Positions 14,342-26,796 of a DNA stretch of 64,000 nucleotides are shown here, one piece after another. The stretch is from Epinephelus fuscoguttatus (taxonomy: Eukaryota; Chordata; Actinopteri; Perciformes; Serranidae), in NCBI RefSeq assembly GCF_011397635.1, contig NC_064754.1, positions 32,282,543-32,346,542 on the forward strand, read 5' to 3'. The notes beneath the pieces were generated by a model, which was not told the origin of the DNA, did not search any database, and was given only the letters and a program-made list of their open reading frames with translations. Position numbers and translations under genes: made by a program. Position 1 is the first letter of the stretch. Each line of letters starts with the position of its first letter.

Positions 14342-14689
14342 GGGAACTGCCCATTGGTCCGACATCCCATTAGCCCGATCATATTAAACCCATTGTTCCG
14401 ATGTCCGTTCCGAAATCATCATGATGCCCTGTGGTTAAGGTCTGGTTAGGTTTAGGCACAAAAACCACATGGTTAGGGTCAGGAAAAGATCATGGTGTGG
14501 GTTAAAATGAAAAAGAAAGTGACAAACACATACGCTGTGAGCCTGCTCCGCCTCAAGCCTTTCCCAGCTGACCCAGAGTCGATCGCGGTGCGCCATCAAG
14601 TTAGAAATACGCCTGCACCGCGGACTCCGCGGACCGTCGGACTAATGGGATGTCAGACCAATGGGCTGTCGGACCAATGACATGGACCC
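14342..14689. mobile_element. Short TIR element with 9-bp target duplication (Mutator-like)
   Basis: CTAATATAC occurs at 14333-14341 and 14690-14698, directly flanking inverted ends that share CATTGGTCCGACA and CATCCCATTAG. A perfect 9-bp TSD with TIRs points to MULE-type rather than hAT (8 bp) insertion. The middle has the repeat motif AAAAACCACATGGTTAGGG. It is 348 bp, with no coding. Confidence 0.7.
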
Positions 14690-15056
14690 CTAATATACAG
14701 CACAGTATCTGAAGAGGTTTGATAGCGTTGTTGATTAATATCAGTGATAGCTCTTGTCTAAAGGCCCAGACATGCCAAACCAACATCAACAAATTGGCGA
14801 CACAAAAGCTGACTGGTGTGTTGCCCCATGTCACTGTGTCTCAGCCAAAAAGTAGCACTTAGAAACACTGCAGAGATCAATGCCAACGGCAAACCAGCAC
14901 GTACGTTCTGCACCTGCGTGAGAGGAAATAACTGTGCTACATTTAGATGGAACTTGTGAGCTTGTAGTAACGACATGCTTGGCGTTCAAGTGGTTGAGTC
15001 GTGAGAGCGCAGCTGCCAGGTAACAGCAACATGGACACTGCTGTCAGCATCTGGAA

Positions 15057-15138
15057 GCCACTGAGGCTAACAGTTTAGCAAGCTAACGAGTGAGCCAGCC
15101 ACTGAGGCTAACAGTTTGGCAAGCTAACGAATGAGTCA
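15057..15138 (+). repeat. Two-copy 41-bp tandem duplication
   Basis: GCCACTGAGGCTAACAGTTT occurs at 15057 and 15098, with the following bases also repeated (AGCAAGCTAACGA versus GGCAAGCTAACGA). Confidence 0.85.
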
Positions 15139-15525
15139 GGTAATAAAGGTAATGCAAGGGCATAGTGTCAAGGGAAAAAGATGAGGCTATGGGGAATATC
15201 AACATTTTTCTCAGACATAAAATCACACAAACGTCACAACTTGAACTTAGAGCTTCCATAAAATTGAGGGGGACACTCATATTTACTCTTCTCATGATCA
15301 CAGTAAACACGACCCCATTCGATCGTTGTAATATTCCGCATTCAAGAAGAGAAACTGTAAGACCGACACAGCGCTGGTTAGCCAGTTGGCACGTTAACAG
15401 CACAGTCTGATGTTGAATGACCAGTCCCCCAAAAATTATCTCACCTAAATTACATGTTTGTTTTCATCTCACTCCCTTTTGCTTCTTTGCGTTACAAAAG
15501 GATTCTTCAACACTGACCGAACTTG

Positions 15526-15747
15526 TTAGACCGTGCAAACACACCTTCCTCCTTTCATTCCTTCAACCACCTTCTTGAAAAGGTCAGCACTGCGATATTT
15601 GCACATATCTGAAACCCTGCTGATATCCAACTCCTTCATAAGGTTTAAAAGTAAATGTGTTTCTCCTTCACACCAGACGTGTGGACCTTTCTTTTTGGCA
15701 TGCATCTCCACCAGGCTTACAATCTGTTGATGAGTTTCATGACACAA
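15526..15747 (-). pseudogene. Possible Myb/SANT-like fragment of a Harbinger-type element
   Basis: The minus frame reads GPHVWCEGETHLLLNLMKEL, then a short linker and YRSADLFKKVVEGMKGG. This resembles the W...ET..LL.L....I...L......+.....+F+.VAE.M spacing of Myb/SANT-like DNA-binding proteins carried by fish PIF/Harbinger transposons. There are no flanking exons and no transposase. It may equally be chance similarity. Confidence 0.4.
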
Positions 15748-15899
15748 AGCTCACTGTAAAAAAAGGCAATGTGTCACAAACTGCGGTAAAATCCCCAGCA
15801 CAGTGCCCCAGGGATGACATTTTATTGGAGGCAGACACGGAAGTTAGCATTGCACTGATTCCTTTGTCAGAAGCCTATGGGATTTTGGGATATTGCTGA

Positions 15900-18620
15900 A
15901 AATAAGCTCTGTTGCAAACAAAGGTTTATGATACCTAAAGCCTAAATTGCCAGAAGTGAAAAGCTAACGTTAGACTAAAAACAAGCTACACTACAGTCGC
16001 ATGGCCTCCATAACATGACTGTAAAGCTGTGTTCGGTGCGGCTTGGCATGATGACTTTCTGCAGTCTCATTTAGCCAGTAGCAACCGCCTTTAAAAGACA
16101 CATAGAAGCTTCAAATCTCACTAATGGCGTATTTACTGATGTATTTTATGTCATAGAACAAAACATGAAAGTGTCTTAAGCTTGTGTGAATCACAGGCCT
16201 TATTTTAGGCATCTAACCAAAAGCCCATTTAAAAAAACCATTGATTTTGAAACTAGGGAACCGAAAGTGGTAAAATGCTAACTCATTTCCAGGTTTTAGG
16301 ACTCATTCCTGGCACTGTGTCCAAAGAATGCTCCTATAACTCAAATAATACTGGCCCATCCCACTTGTCTTAACTTGAAAATACAATATTTGTTATAAAA
16401 AATAGTAAAATGTTAGTGTGCATGTAAATGTATTCAGTGAAGGGTATGGCACAGTAGAATACCAGCATTTGGAAAAAGGCATACTTGTTACTTAGGACCA
16501 ATTTATTTCTGTTTTTTGTTATTCTCTTTGTATTTGTTGACACTATAAAAATACAGAATGTCACCAGCCTGATCCTTTAACCCTCCTGACTGCTTGTTTT
16601 GGCACAAAAACTATCCACCGCCTGGCTTTTCAAGACACTTTCTGTAACCCTGCCCTCGACGGGAATAGATCTCAGCGCTGCCAACAAAGTATCGGTATAA
16701 CAACACATTTTAGTGGCAAAAAGCCAAGAAACCTTATTGACAAGCCAGAACAGGAAATGACTCCACTTTATTGTATGCTGATGTATTACTTCTTCACCAC
16801 ATTTCTGTTAGATCTGTGCTCTGAATAACTGCCTCATTTGTGGGTAAGGAGCAGGAATAAAGAACACGGAGTACATAATGCTGTGATACACTGGGTTTGT
16901 GAGCAGCGCTGAAGGAGACAGCACAATGAGAACGCTCCAGATATGGATGTGTGTGTGTGAATGCGAAGCAGGTGGATAGCAGGTGAACTCAGCTTTCCTG
17001 AATTGTCATCTGTCATGATAGCTTTCACAGATCTGCAGGCGCACTGTGTTATTTTAAGAGATGTGATAAGCGTGGGCTCCTCTATAAAACTCATCTATGA
17101 TAACCAGGCCATGCTGTGATTCACAGTACAGTACACAGTGTAATTCAGCTGGAGTTACAGCTTCTTGTCAACCGGAAATGCTGTCTGATTTGTGAGACAT
17201 CTAGACACAAATGACAACATGGGAAAAAGAAATAACCAGGTGTCTCTCTTTTTCTTTTTTTTTTATAGTTTACACGTCACAGAGCAGCACAATGATGTCT
17301 CGAGCTCTGCGGTCAATTCCCAGAGCGCTCTCACCTCTGTGGCATAAACAGGGCAAGACAAATTTATCACCACCTGAGGCCTCAACTATTTTTACAGAGC
17401 TGGAATTTCACCTGGGGACTGAGAGTGGCTATATTTCGAATAACTGAGGGCAGTTAAAGGGTGAATTATCTTCTGTTTAATCTGGCAACACACACACACA
17501 CACACACTCTCTCTTTCTCTCCCCCTCTTTTGCTCTCTCCATCTTGACTTTAGCTTGCCTTGAAGAGTCATGACATGACGGTGAGCAGTGGGTGGAAATC
17601 GTGGGGTGAGTCAAGCCTTTGAGGCATTTGTGTGTGTGTGTCTGCATGCGTCTGAGTGTGCATTCAGAATGTGTCATCCGGGCCATCATATCATAACTTG
17701 AACTCAGGAATACCAAACATTCCTGTTTCGCATTGAATTTGGCAGCCACAGGTTGACTGGTGCTTTGGATGTGATATGATTTGAGTGTGTGCTTACTCAC
17801 AACGCTGACGTGTGTTGTTGCTGTCTCTGCTCATACACGGCATAAACAAGAAGTGGCATGTGAGTGCATGTCATCTGCATTTCCTGAAATACTTATTGTG
17901 TGCTTTATTAACTTAAAATCTTACTATTGTAATTATGTGGCTGCTACTTTTTTTTAACCTTAACCAGTGTTGCCAGTTTGGGTGGTTTTCCAGTAAAAAC
18001 TGTCTGGGGCATGTTGAGATAATTTTTGATTGTTGTGCTTGGATGGTTTCAACCAACAAAAAGTTAATTCCAGGAAATCAGCCCCTCCTCTCATCAAAGT
18101 AGTATTACTCAGATTGGCAGGGCACTGAGTTCACTCCCTTTATTTATCACTGTAATTAGTTTGGCTAATCGTACTGATAAAACAGAACACTGAGGCAATT
18201 TTGGGCTACTTTTTTGATGACTGGACCCATTCTGTTAGTCAAATTTGGCACCACTGTCAATGACATCTTTTGTTGTTTCTGTGGTTTCTCCATTTTTGTT
18301 TGTTTCTCCCTGTTTCCATGACAAGATATTTATGCTTCCACAGATAGCTGAGTTCGGAGGCATTGTTTTCAGGTTGTCCATCTGTCCGTCCCATTCTCAG
18401 TATCTCAAGGACACCTTGATGACATGTCTTCAAATTTGGCACAAACATCAACTTGGACTAAATGATGAACGGATCAGAATTTGGAGCTCAAAGGTCAAAG
18501 GTTATTGTGACCTTTAAAACATTTTTTTGGCCATAAACATAAGAAATGCTGGGGCCCATTTCTGAAGTATTTTCTGAATTGCCAGTTAAACTGAAGATTT
18601 TGTGTTTGTTTCTTGCTCTC
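15900..18620. other. Intergenic, no gene found
   Basis: A/T-rich unique-looking DNA with a short CA tract near 17488. No exon, TIR pair or RNA gene was recognised. Confidence 0.5.
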
Positions 18621-18626
18621 TGTGTA

Positions 18627-19077
18627 TGGGGTGCCGTTTGTAAAGTGGCTCACACTGAAACATCAACATTTTGCCACATTTAGCTTCAAACAATGTTTAA
18701 AAAAGTGTTGTGAATTTTTTAACGTTTAGATTTAGATTTAGATTTAGATTTAGCATTTAGATTTAACATTTAGATTTAGATTTAACATTTAGATTTAGAT
18801 TTAGATTTAATATTTAGATTTAACATTTAGATTTAGATTTAGATTTAGCATTTAGATTTAGATTTAATATTTAGATTTAACATTTAACATTTAGGTGCCA
18901 CATTTAATATTTAGATTTAACTATTTAATATATTTCTAAGTTAACAAATATTGCTGTAAATGTGGTAAAAGGTGACGTTAAAAAATTCACAACACTTTTT
19001 TAAACATTGTTTGAAGCTAAATGTGGCAAAATGTTGATGTTATTTTCAGTGTGAGACACTTTACAAACGGCACCCCA
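18627..19077. mobile_element. Foldback element with about 100-bp TIRs around a (TTTAGA)n core, TA target site
   Basis: The arms 18627-18725 and 18975-19077 are near-perfect reverse complements (outer end TGGGGTGCCGTTTGTAAAGT; a 4-nt indel is the main difference), with TA on both sides as in Tc1/mariner-type insertion. Between them are about 230 bp of ATTTAG hexamers with periodic CATTTAGATTTAA variants. There is no coding. It is a non-autonomous mariner-like or foldback MITE. Confidence 0.8.
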
Positions 19078-19395
19078 TATCTGTGCTCTATGTCAGTGTA
19101 TACTCTGGTAAAGTACCCCATCATTCTGATACTGCCTTTTACATAGACATCCCTCCTCCTCTCTTTTAATGTTGAGCCTGACTTTCAGCTCATGTGTCTT
19201 TCTTTTTTCACTCTTCAGAAGATGGAGAACCATCCTACTGACGATATTCCGGCTGTAATCATGGGTTAGGGAATGGGGAGGATTGTGATTTGATTTCAGG
19301 CTTTGTTCCCCATCATACATATGCTTTAATTTTAATACCTGCTGTGAACATGATTTGTGTAATCCTGTTAAATCTGAATAAAAATATTCTTGATT

Positions 19396-19767
19396 ATCCA
19401 TCCATCTTCTAACCGCTTCATTCTCTTGAGGGTCGCGGGGGGACTGGAGCCTATCCCAGCTGACATTGGGCAAGAGGCAGGGTACACCTTGGACAGGTCA
19501 CCAGACTATCGCAGGGCTGACACATAGAGACAGACTACAGACTACTTCACATTCACACCTATGGACAATTTAGAGTTATCAGTTAACCTAATCCCCAATC
19601 TGCATGTCTTTGGACTGTGGGAGGAAGCCGGAGTGCCCGGAGAGAACCCATGCTGACACGGGGAGAATATGCAAACTCCGCACAGAAGAGCTCCCACACC
19701 CGGGATCGAACCGGGAACCCTCCTGCTGTGAGGCGACAGTGCTAACCACCACACCACCGTGCTGGCC
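19396..19767 (-). mobile_element. tRNA-derived SINE, full length, minus strand, 10-bp TSD
   Basis: A perfect 10-bp duplication ATTCTTGATT (19386-19395 and 19768-19777) brackets 372 bp. Read on the minus strand, the head has a box A-like GGTGTGGTGGTTAGCACTG and a box B GGTTCGATCCC, the internal promoter of a tRNA-like RNA polymerase III unit. The body follows (GGAGAATATGCAAACTCC reversed) and the 3' end carries an ATGGATGGAT microrepeat. It matches the abundant teleost SINE whose tail contains CCTATCCCAGCTGACATTGG. Confidence 0.88.
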
Positions 19768-19876
19768 ATTCTTGATTTTTTTTTTTCTTTTTTTTTTTTA
19801 ATGAAGAAATTATGATATTTTATATCCAAAAGGTCAAAGACTAACTTCACATTTGGTCAGATACTGAATTGTGGCA

Positions 19877-20080
19877 CTAATCTTGGGCGTCCATCTGGAA
19901 ACTGATTGTATAGATCTTCTGTGCTGAGAGGTTGAAGATGTGTGTGAAGTGTCCACATTTCAGAATTTGTAACTGCTTTGCAGCAACATGCATATTTGAA
20001 GCACCGTCAACTGTCATGGCCACATATGAGCGTTGGCAGACATGGATGTAAACTATAACTTGACTGCTTTGAGGAGGCAT
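19877..20080 (-). pseudogene. hAT (ZBED-like) transposase core fragment
   Basis: The minus frame contains VDGASNMHVAAKQLQ followed by CGHFTHIFNLSAQKIY. It resembles the TDNASNM-x-x-AA...CFAHTLNL-x-AQK block of hAT/ZBED1 transposases, but the catalytic-region TDNAS has become VDGAS and CFAHTL has become HFTHIF. No other domain survives on either side. It lies about 100 bp beyond the SINE. Confidence 0.6.
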
Positions 20081-20099
20081 ACAACTGTAATTCTACTTT

Positions 20100-23000
20100 A
20101 CAAAGTGTATTGTTATCAAACTGAGGGTCTAAATATAGAAATTGTCTAACCTCCTGAAACTAATTTGTGATTTTGGGCAGTATAAGTCAAACTGACTGAA
20201 CAGTAAATTTACACTCTTCTCTTTATTCTTCTTTTTCCACTTTATGTATTAGTTTCCACATTTAAGAAAACATGTGTACAAAAATAAAGCAAACATTTTT
20301 CTTTTTTTTTTCACCCCATGGGAGCAAAGAGTCAAGAGAGTCCAGTATGTACAATCCAGTATGAAATAATAATCTGCTCCCATTGAAAAAAAAAAGAAGG
20401 AAACAACAGTAATAGACAAATGTTCTTTTTATTCTTTAACATTTCTGCTGCTCCAGCTTTCAAGGTATTAGGCTACACATATTTTTTTGATGTAAATTCA
20501 CAGTTTCTGCTCAAAGAAAGTCAGATTAGAAGGAATTCAATTTGAATTGTAGATTTTTTTTGTTGAGTTAACTTAATTGCCTTTACAGCAAAGGTTGAAC
20601 TTTCCCTAGTGATCTCATAATATAGGAAAGACAGGACAACATTCAACAGAGCATATTAATAAAACCTTTATTCATACTGACAAAACATTAAAAATACACA
20701 AATAAACATCAATATAAAAGATGAGCTACATCCAAAAGTGCCAAACATACTCTTGGCTGCCAACAATATGTGAACTGTATAACCCCCGGAGTACACAGAA
20801 AGTACCTTATCATACGTTCCCTTATCAGTAATGGCCATCTTTGCTTTGATGGAACCGGACGCCAGTTAATACGTCATACTTGGTTAATTAGTTTCTGTGA
20901 TGATTTTCTTTTTAATTCTGTGGGGGACATTACAAGGAATGAGCGCTGTTGCAATAACTGTACTGTAAACTATGAACTGTAGCTCCTCGCTGGAACTTCT
21001 TTGAGTCATCTTTGGTGCCCGAGTGGAATTCCAACCGGCTGTACTCAGTGGTCAGCTGAGGTGAGATGAGTAATGTGGGCCTTATTAGGAAACAGTATCA
21101 TCATCTGGAGGCTCAGTCAGCAAATCAGGAAGCACCTGCGCAGCCGAGGAGGGGAGGGAGGGGGAGCGGGGATACATGTCCCAGTGAAGGCGACCTATTG
21201 TGTTTGGGTGCTTTTTATAAATCACGTGGAAAAAGGGGACATTCTGGACAGGAAGTGACTTGACGCACTTACATACCATGGTAATGTGGTTTGGCCAGCA
21301 GCAATTGTCTGGTGTAAATAAGAAGTGTTGTGAGAGGAGTTACAAAAACAGACACATGCATGTGATATAAAGATGGCTGCAGTATTCTGTCAACAGTGTA
21401 AACAAGAAACATGCAGAAGAATTTTTATTTTCTTTTTTTTTTTAATTGAGTCAGCCAGGCCTCTACTTTTGTAAAAATAATTCAACACACACAGTTTATT
21501 AAGACTTTCAACAAAAACTATTGCTTTTTTTAGACTATGTGGGCTGGTATCAAAACACAAGAATGTTACAGAGAAGTTGGACAGCAGGAAATATGTAGAC
21601 TCTGTAAATAGGAGCTACACAAGAACAGTAAACAACTGGAGTTCATACAGAATAGAAGGCAGGTTGGTTCTTTCCAGATCCACCATTTTGGATCTGTGTT
21701 CAGCAATAAAACAGCAAGAAATTGATATAGATGAGGCAGAAAAACATATTTTTCCTCTTTAGGTTTTGTTTATGTGTCTTGTTTTTGAAGAAGTTGATGA
21801 GTTTTTTCAGACATAAACAGGAAATTGCTATACATTTACAATTGCAACATTTCGCCATAATCTACTATTGGAACTATTGGAAAGCAACATGTTTTGCCTT
21901 CATCCTTCTTTGCTGACATTCTCAAACCAGCTGGCTCTTATTGCTTTTCCTTGGGGAGTAAGAACGCTCAGGTCATGTTACATTAATTAGGACAGTAGTG
22001 CAGGTAAAAACAACTGGCTGTGATGCTGTGAATTGGATAAAATCATTATGTACGATCACTTTTACACATGCTTTAGAATTAATATACATTCATGCATTAC
22101 ATTCCCACGGTATGTGGATATGATCTACAGTTAAGTCAGCATCGTTCTTATTTCTTATTATAGTTTTTGTCATTAACATAAAGAAAATACAATGAACAAT
22201 CTTTTTAAATAGTGCGTTGGTCTGAATCAGAACGAGGATCACATTATGGACCATTTGAAACCATGTCATTACAAGAGAAAAAATTCACTTGTTCAGCAGT
22301 CATAAAAAATGCTGAGGACATTTTTACGACTGTCCTACATGTGCATGACAGAAGATAGAGGCTGGTTAGTGAACATAGCGGCAGCTGAGGCTACTTGTCA
22401 CACACATTTAACACTTCCTACCCCTGATGGCTGCAACTAACTATTATTTTAATTTCTATTAGTATTGTTTTAATCTACTTCCTCTATTAATGCTTTGGTC
22501 TATGTCAGCAAAAAGCAAGAAGTGGCCACAAGTTCCCAAAGCCCATATTGACATCATGTTTTGTCCAACCAACTGTCCAAAACCGAAATATATTTAATTT
22601 ACTCATGAGAACTGGACTGAGAAAACCAGAAAGTATCCACATTTGAGAAGCTAGAACCTGTGAGTTTTTTTGTCATGTTGTTAAAATAAATGAATTGTTG
22701 CTTTCAAAAGAAGTTATTTTTAGTTGATCAATTAGTCAAGTGATTGTTCTACTTTGGCTCTGCTTCATCCCAGAGGATGTGTTCTTCTATTTTCCTGTGC
22801 TTATTCGTATTTAATTTCACATTGCAATTACCATACTTTCGATGATTAATCAGCTGAACCTTAAAAAAGATAGGGAAAAAAAACAGAAATCCAAATTGAC
22901 CTGTTGCACTTGTGACCCAGTGACATCACCACACAGATGACACCCTTTGAGAAAATACTGTGTTGGACATAGTCACAACTGACTACAGGGCTCTGTGCAA

Positions 23001-23480
23001 GCAGGATTGTGGCTGGCTTAAAAATTGCCTGGCAGCTTCCTAAATATATTAGCGATACTACAGAGCCACTGATATACTGAAGCAATCCTGTTAGAGACAG
23101 GCTCAAAGCATTGATGTGAGAGAGAGGCGGGAGGAGATGGAGGAAAGGAGAGACACAAGAGGACAGACAATGGGAGAAGGAAAAAGAGGGGAGATAGAGC
23201 ATACAGAAATAAAAGACTTGAGTGAAAAGCCAGTTAACACACATCTTGTTTATCTGGCTTGTCTGGGTCCAATGTTGTTATTTACAGCTGACACTAACAA
23301 ACCCCATAATGAAATGAGGGCTCGGAAACGGATGGTGGGCCTCCCCACTCATCAGCCATGATGTCACAAGCCCAGATTAGACTGGACCATATGGCACGCT
23401 GCCTGCTGTCCCTCTAATCCTCAGCCGCCATCCAGGCATCTCTCTATCCAACCTGACCCATCCCATTCATCTTACAGTGC

Positions 23481-23547
<67 letters not shown>

Positions 23548-24930
23548 CATCATCCATCCATCCATCTATCTATCTATCCATCCATCCATCCATCCAGCTG
23601 CCTCTTTTCTCCACTATTGAATGATGCTGTCGTGGCCTAGAGAGCTAATTATTGTTTTGTTTGTTATTGTTTTTTTCTTTCTTTTTTGTCTGGTGTCGAT
23701 CCATCTGTGTCTGTTACTGCGTCTGTCTGGCTGGCTGTCCATTTGTCACATTTCTGTTGATCAGTGCCTCTCCCTCTCTCCCTCTGTTTTGCTCTTATCA
23801 TTCCCACGCATTCATGCAGCAGACACAACATGATGTAACACATATTTGTTGGACTCGTTTCACCATAGAGGCTTTCAGCGGCTCTTGTTTACACTATGTA
23901 TGGTCTATATTTTCAGCACGGCTTGGCCTTTGAATGTCGCTTTGTGGGAGACTTTCATAAAAACAAAAAGGTTTTCAGTATTACACAGCGTGTAATGGTT
24001 AGCTCGTAGTCCCTGAACTGCTGTGGCTGCCAATGGCTGTGACCAAAACAAAAATACTCTCCAGATTGATGAGAATAATTTGTTTTTAATGTTTTGGTTG
24101 AGAATCTATGAAATGACTGTGCTCTTATATACCATACTGCAAACTGGTTCCAGTTGGACACATATCTAAACCCAAAACACACACGCACGCAAGCAGAACC
24201 CAAACACAGTCTCGAGCTGCATGTTAGGATAGATTGCACATCATGTGAGTGCACGCAGTGTGACGTTTAAACCTGTTAATTCATTTACGGGGATTAGGCT
24301 TACATGCTGAGGGATATAATGCAGGTTCACTGGGCTATACATGGGACTGAGCGGAAGTCAGAGGTTGCTTGTCAGCTACTTGTCATCCACCTACTGAGCT
24401 CTCCTTGAAAGTCCCCACATTACTGAGCACTACACAGATGATTATTCATAAGTATAGCCTTAATGAAAAAGTAAACACATTTGGGGATTCCCAGCAAAGT
24501 GGGTGTGTCACTCACTGATGAGTTTATAGTATCTGAGCATAAAATATTATACAGCATTTTTTATTTGCCATTCTCTAAATATTATTTTTTAGATGACCTC
24601 TGGGGCTTTATGTGTTTTTATATTATTGTTATAAAATTACTGTATTATTATTATATAATGCTCCCCTGTAAGTGTGTGTATTTATATGTTTGCAGTGTTG
24701 TGTGTGTGTGTGTGGGGGGGGGGGGCACAAATTAATGAGTTACCATACCCACCTTTTTGCTTCAAGGCTAAAACAATTAGCTGAGTACTGTAATCATTTA
24801 ACTGACAGAACATTAATCAGCAGCCACCAGCCACTCTAATAATTAAAGCAGCTGTGACATTCAGTGCATATCTATGACTCAGGCTCTCAACATGGACGTG
24901 GCTAGGTGGCTAGCAGCTAACAATGCTAAC
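20100..24930. other. Intergenic, no gene found
   Basis: Apart from the tetranucleotide microsatellite and a G-run at 24711-24723, I see no repeat family or exon. Frames up to 127 codons (22861-23244, minus) are low-complexity, hydrophobic and unsupported. Confidence 0.5.
23481..23597 (+). repeat. (ATCT)16-(ATCC)n tetranucleotide microsatellite
   Basis: ATCT units at 23481-23546 are followed by ATCC/ATCT mixture to 23597. Confidence 0.95.
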
Positions 24931-24941
24931 AGGGTGAACAG

Positions 24942-25772
24942 CAGTGTTGGGCTTGTTACTCTAAAAATGTAATGTAATACTCATTACTTGTTTCTCCTTT
25001 TAAAAGTAATAATATTACGTTACTTAATGCTCCCTGCCAACAGTAATTCATTACACTACTCTTTATATTACTTTTCTGTTACAACCCATAAAATTGGTAT
25101 TTGCGTATGTCCTCAAAATTGAGATTTGTGTGTCTATGTGAATGTCACTGTATTTGCTGTTAAGTGTAGCTAATGCTAGATAGCTTCTTTTTTTACCTGG
25201 GGGTTTTCTGTTGCCTGTCACCAGTATTTTCCCAAGGCTCTGCCCGAAAGACGGAGAGTCACTTCTTCGTAGCTGCAGCTGTCCACGATTAAAATCCAGT
25301 TTTGGTTGTTTAGCCAGTGCGGGGCCACAGCCGACCTCCGCGGCCAAGGAGGGCTCACATTTGGTAGGGTGTATTTCCTGGAGCTTCACGTTGTTGTGTT
25401 GTGGGTCATAGTAGCCGAAGTGTTTCAGACCGGAGGTTTGAGGACATGTTTTTTGCAGTGGAAAAAGTTTTAGTCCAACTTCCTGCAGCAACAGTGTTCT
25501 TGTAATCGTTCCTCCTGACAAAAATCAAAGTGATGGGAATATTTCCAGCCACTAAGGTAAGTGTTTCCAACTAGCTTGCTGCTAGTGCGCAGCACAACGA
25601 TCACAAAAATGAGTCACCTGATGTGACTGTTGTATTTCAAGTTAGTAGTGATGTGATAACAAAAGTAACATTGTAATGAGTTGTATGGTTTTGGAGTAAT
25701 TATAATATTACTACTAATTACTGGAAAAAGAAATATTACTAGTTACTAGTAATGCATCACTGCCCAACACTG
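24942..25772. mobile_element. hAT-like non-autonomous element, 831 bp
   Basis: The ends CAGTGTTGGGC are an 11-bp perfect inverted repeat (24942 and 25772), followed by ATTACT-rich subterminal repeats on both sides (the TAACTAGTAATATTTC-type sequence inverted). The flanking 8-mers GTGAACAG and CTGAACTG agree at six positions, an aged hAT TSD. An interior minus-strand frame (25063-25521) has LKHFGYYDPQHNNVKLQEIH and GCGPALAKQPKLDF, which may be leftover coding sequence of the autonomous parent. Confidence 0.7.
25063..25521 (-). pseudogene. Reading frame inside a hAT-like element, likely transposon-derived remnant
   Basis: 152 codons, the second-longest open frame of the window. It is fully contained in the element at 24942-25772 and includes a low-complexity-free segment LQEIHPTKCEPSLAAEVGCG. 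I recognise no finished domain. Location inside the TIRs argues for parent-element sequence, not a host gene. Confidence 0.35.
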
Positions 25773-25789
25773 CTGAACTGTACTTACAG

Positions 25790-26594
25790 CGGTAACAGTA
25801 CTGATGGAGCTAATGGTGTTAACATTGGAGGATGGGTGCCACGCTTTTGCTAGTAACAATTGTGCAGAGTGACAGCAATGAGCTGACCAGTGGGATACCG
25901 CAACAAAGGACAGAGTAGCTCGGATTATAACACACACCTAGACCAGAGGGAGCAGGACTTCACTCTCTGCTCAGGACGCCATCACTTCACATATATCTTT
26001 GCTAATAGTTGTTTGTTCTAATTGTCATATACACGACCTTTAATCAATTGTTTGAGTATTTTCTAAGCAAAAATCACAAATATCCCCTAGTTTCTAGCTT
26101 CTTAATTGTCAATATCATTAAAAAATGTGGTCATCTTTAGGTTTGAGTCTGCTGGTTGGATAAAACAAGACATTTGAATATGTCACCAAAGGAAATGTTT
26201 CATTATCTTGTGATATTTTGAGACCAAATAGCTAAATAATCAGTTATTGTTATATTACTCAGTTAAATATTCAGCAGATTAATCAATAACAAAAACAATG
26301 GTTACTGTTGCAGTCCTATTTCATATATTGTCTGGTGTCCCTGTTTCTATATGCCTAATACCTTCTTTTTGGATATAGGTGCGTAGATGTGTTTGTGTTA
26401 TCATTATTCATCATGTGTCTTTGTTCTTTCCAATGGGGATTTGTAATTCTGACTGTGATGTGTGACAGCTCCTTCCAATTTTTTTTTTTAAGTCAAGGGG
26501 ATGTACCTAAAACACTGCTTGTATGTGCCTAACTGTTTGGGAGCTGAGAATGAAACGGCAAGTGTAGGTGCTGGTGGAGGACACATAGTGAGTA
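25790..26594. other. Intergenic upstream of the dusp5 promoter
   Basis: A/T-rich, no repeat family or exon recognised. The composition changes sharply to CpG-rich after about 26640, where the promoter begins. Confidence 0.5.
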
Positions 26595-26719
26595 ATGGTT
26601 GAATCAAACACACACTCTGCAGTAGTAGGGTTTTTATTTACCAGGACCCGGAGGCGGAGTCACAGCTCAGTCATAGATGTGGGCGGGTTTTTTTCTCTAC
26701 GATCACACCTCGCCGGTGT

Positions 26720-26782
26720 CCATACATGGTTCGTGACGTCACGCGCCGGAGGTTCCATTCACATAAAACTGATCGGCCGGAA
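26720..26782 (+). promoter_or_regulatory. dusp5: Putative dusp5 core promoter: CArG-like box, consensus CRE, ETS core, TATA variant
   Basis: A CArG-like box (CC ATACAT GG, one C inside the A/T core) lies at 26720-26729. A full palindromic CRE, TGACGTCA, lies at 26734-26741. CATAAAA at 26762-26768 could serve as a weak TATA box, and an ETS core CCGGAA is at 26777-26782. All fall within 190 bp upstream of the ATG, in the most CpG-rich stretch of the area. CREB plus SRF/ETS input suits an immediate-early, ERK-induced gene; mammalian DUSP5 has been reported to be SRF/ELK1-dependent. Site identity is seen in the sequence; function is inferred. The transcription start is not visible directly and would sit near 26790 if the TATA variant is used. 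Confidence 0.55.
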
Positions 26783-26796
26783 TCCCCTTGGAGGAC

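Noticed and set aside
18721..18955. CRISPR-like regular repeats
   Set aside because: Hexamer tandem array without unique spacers, within a foldback element in a vertebrate genome.
19700..19767. tRNA gene on the minus strand (boxes A and B present)
   Set aside because: It is the head of a SINE with a TSD; the cloverleaf is not complete and a 300-bp tail follows.
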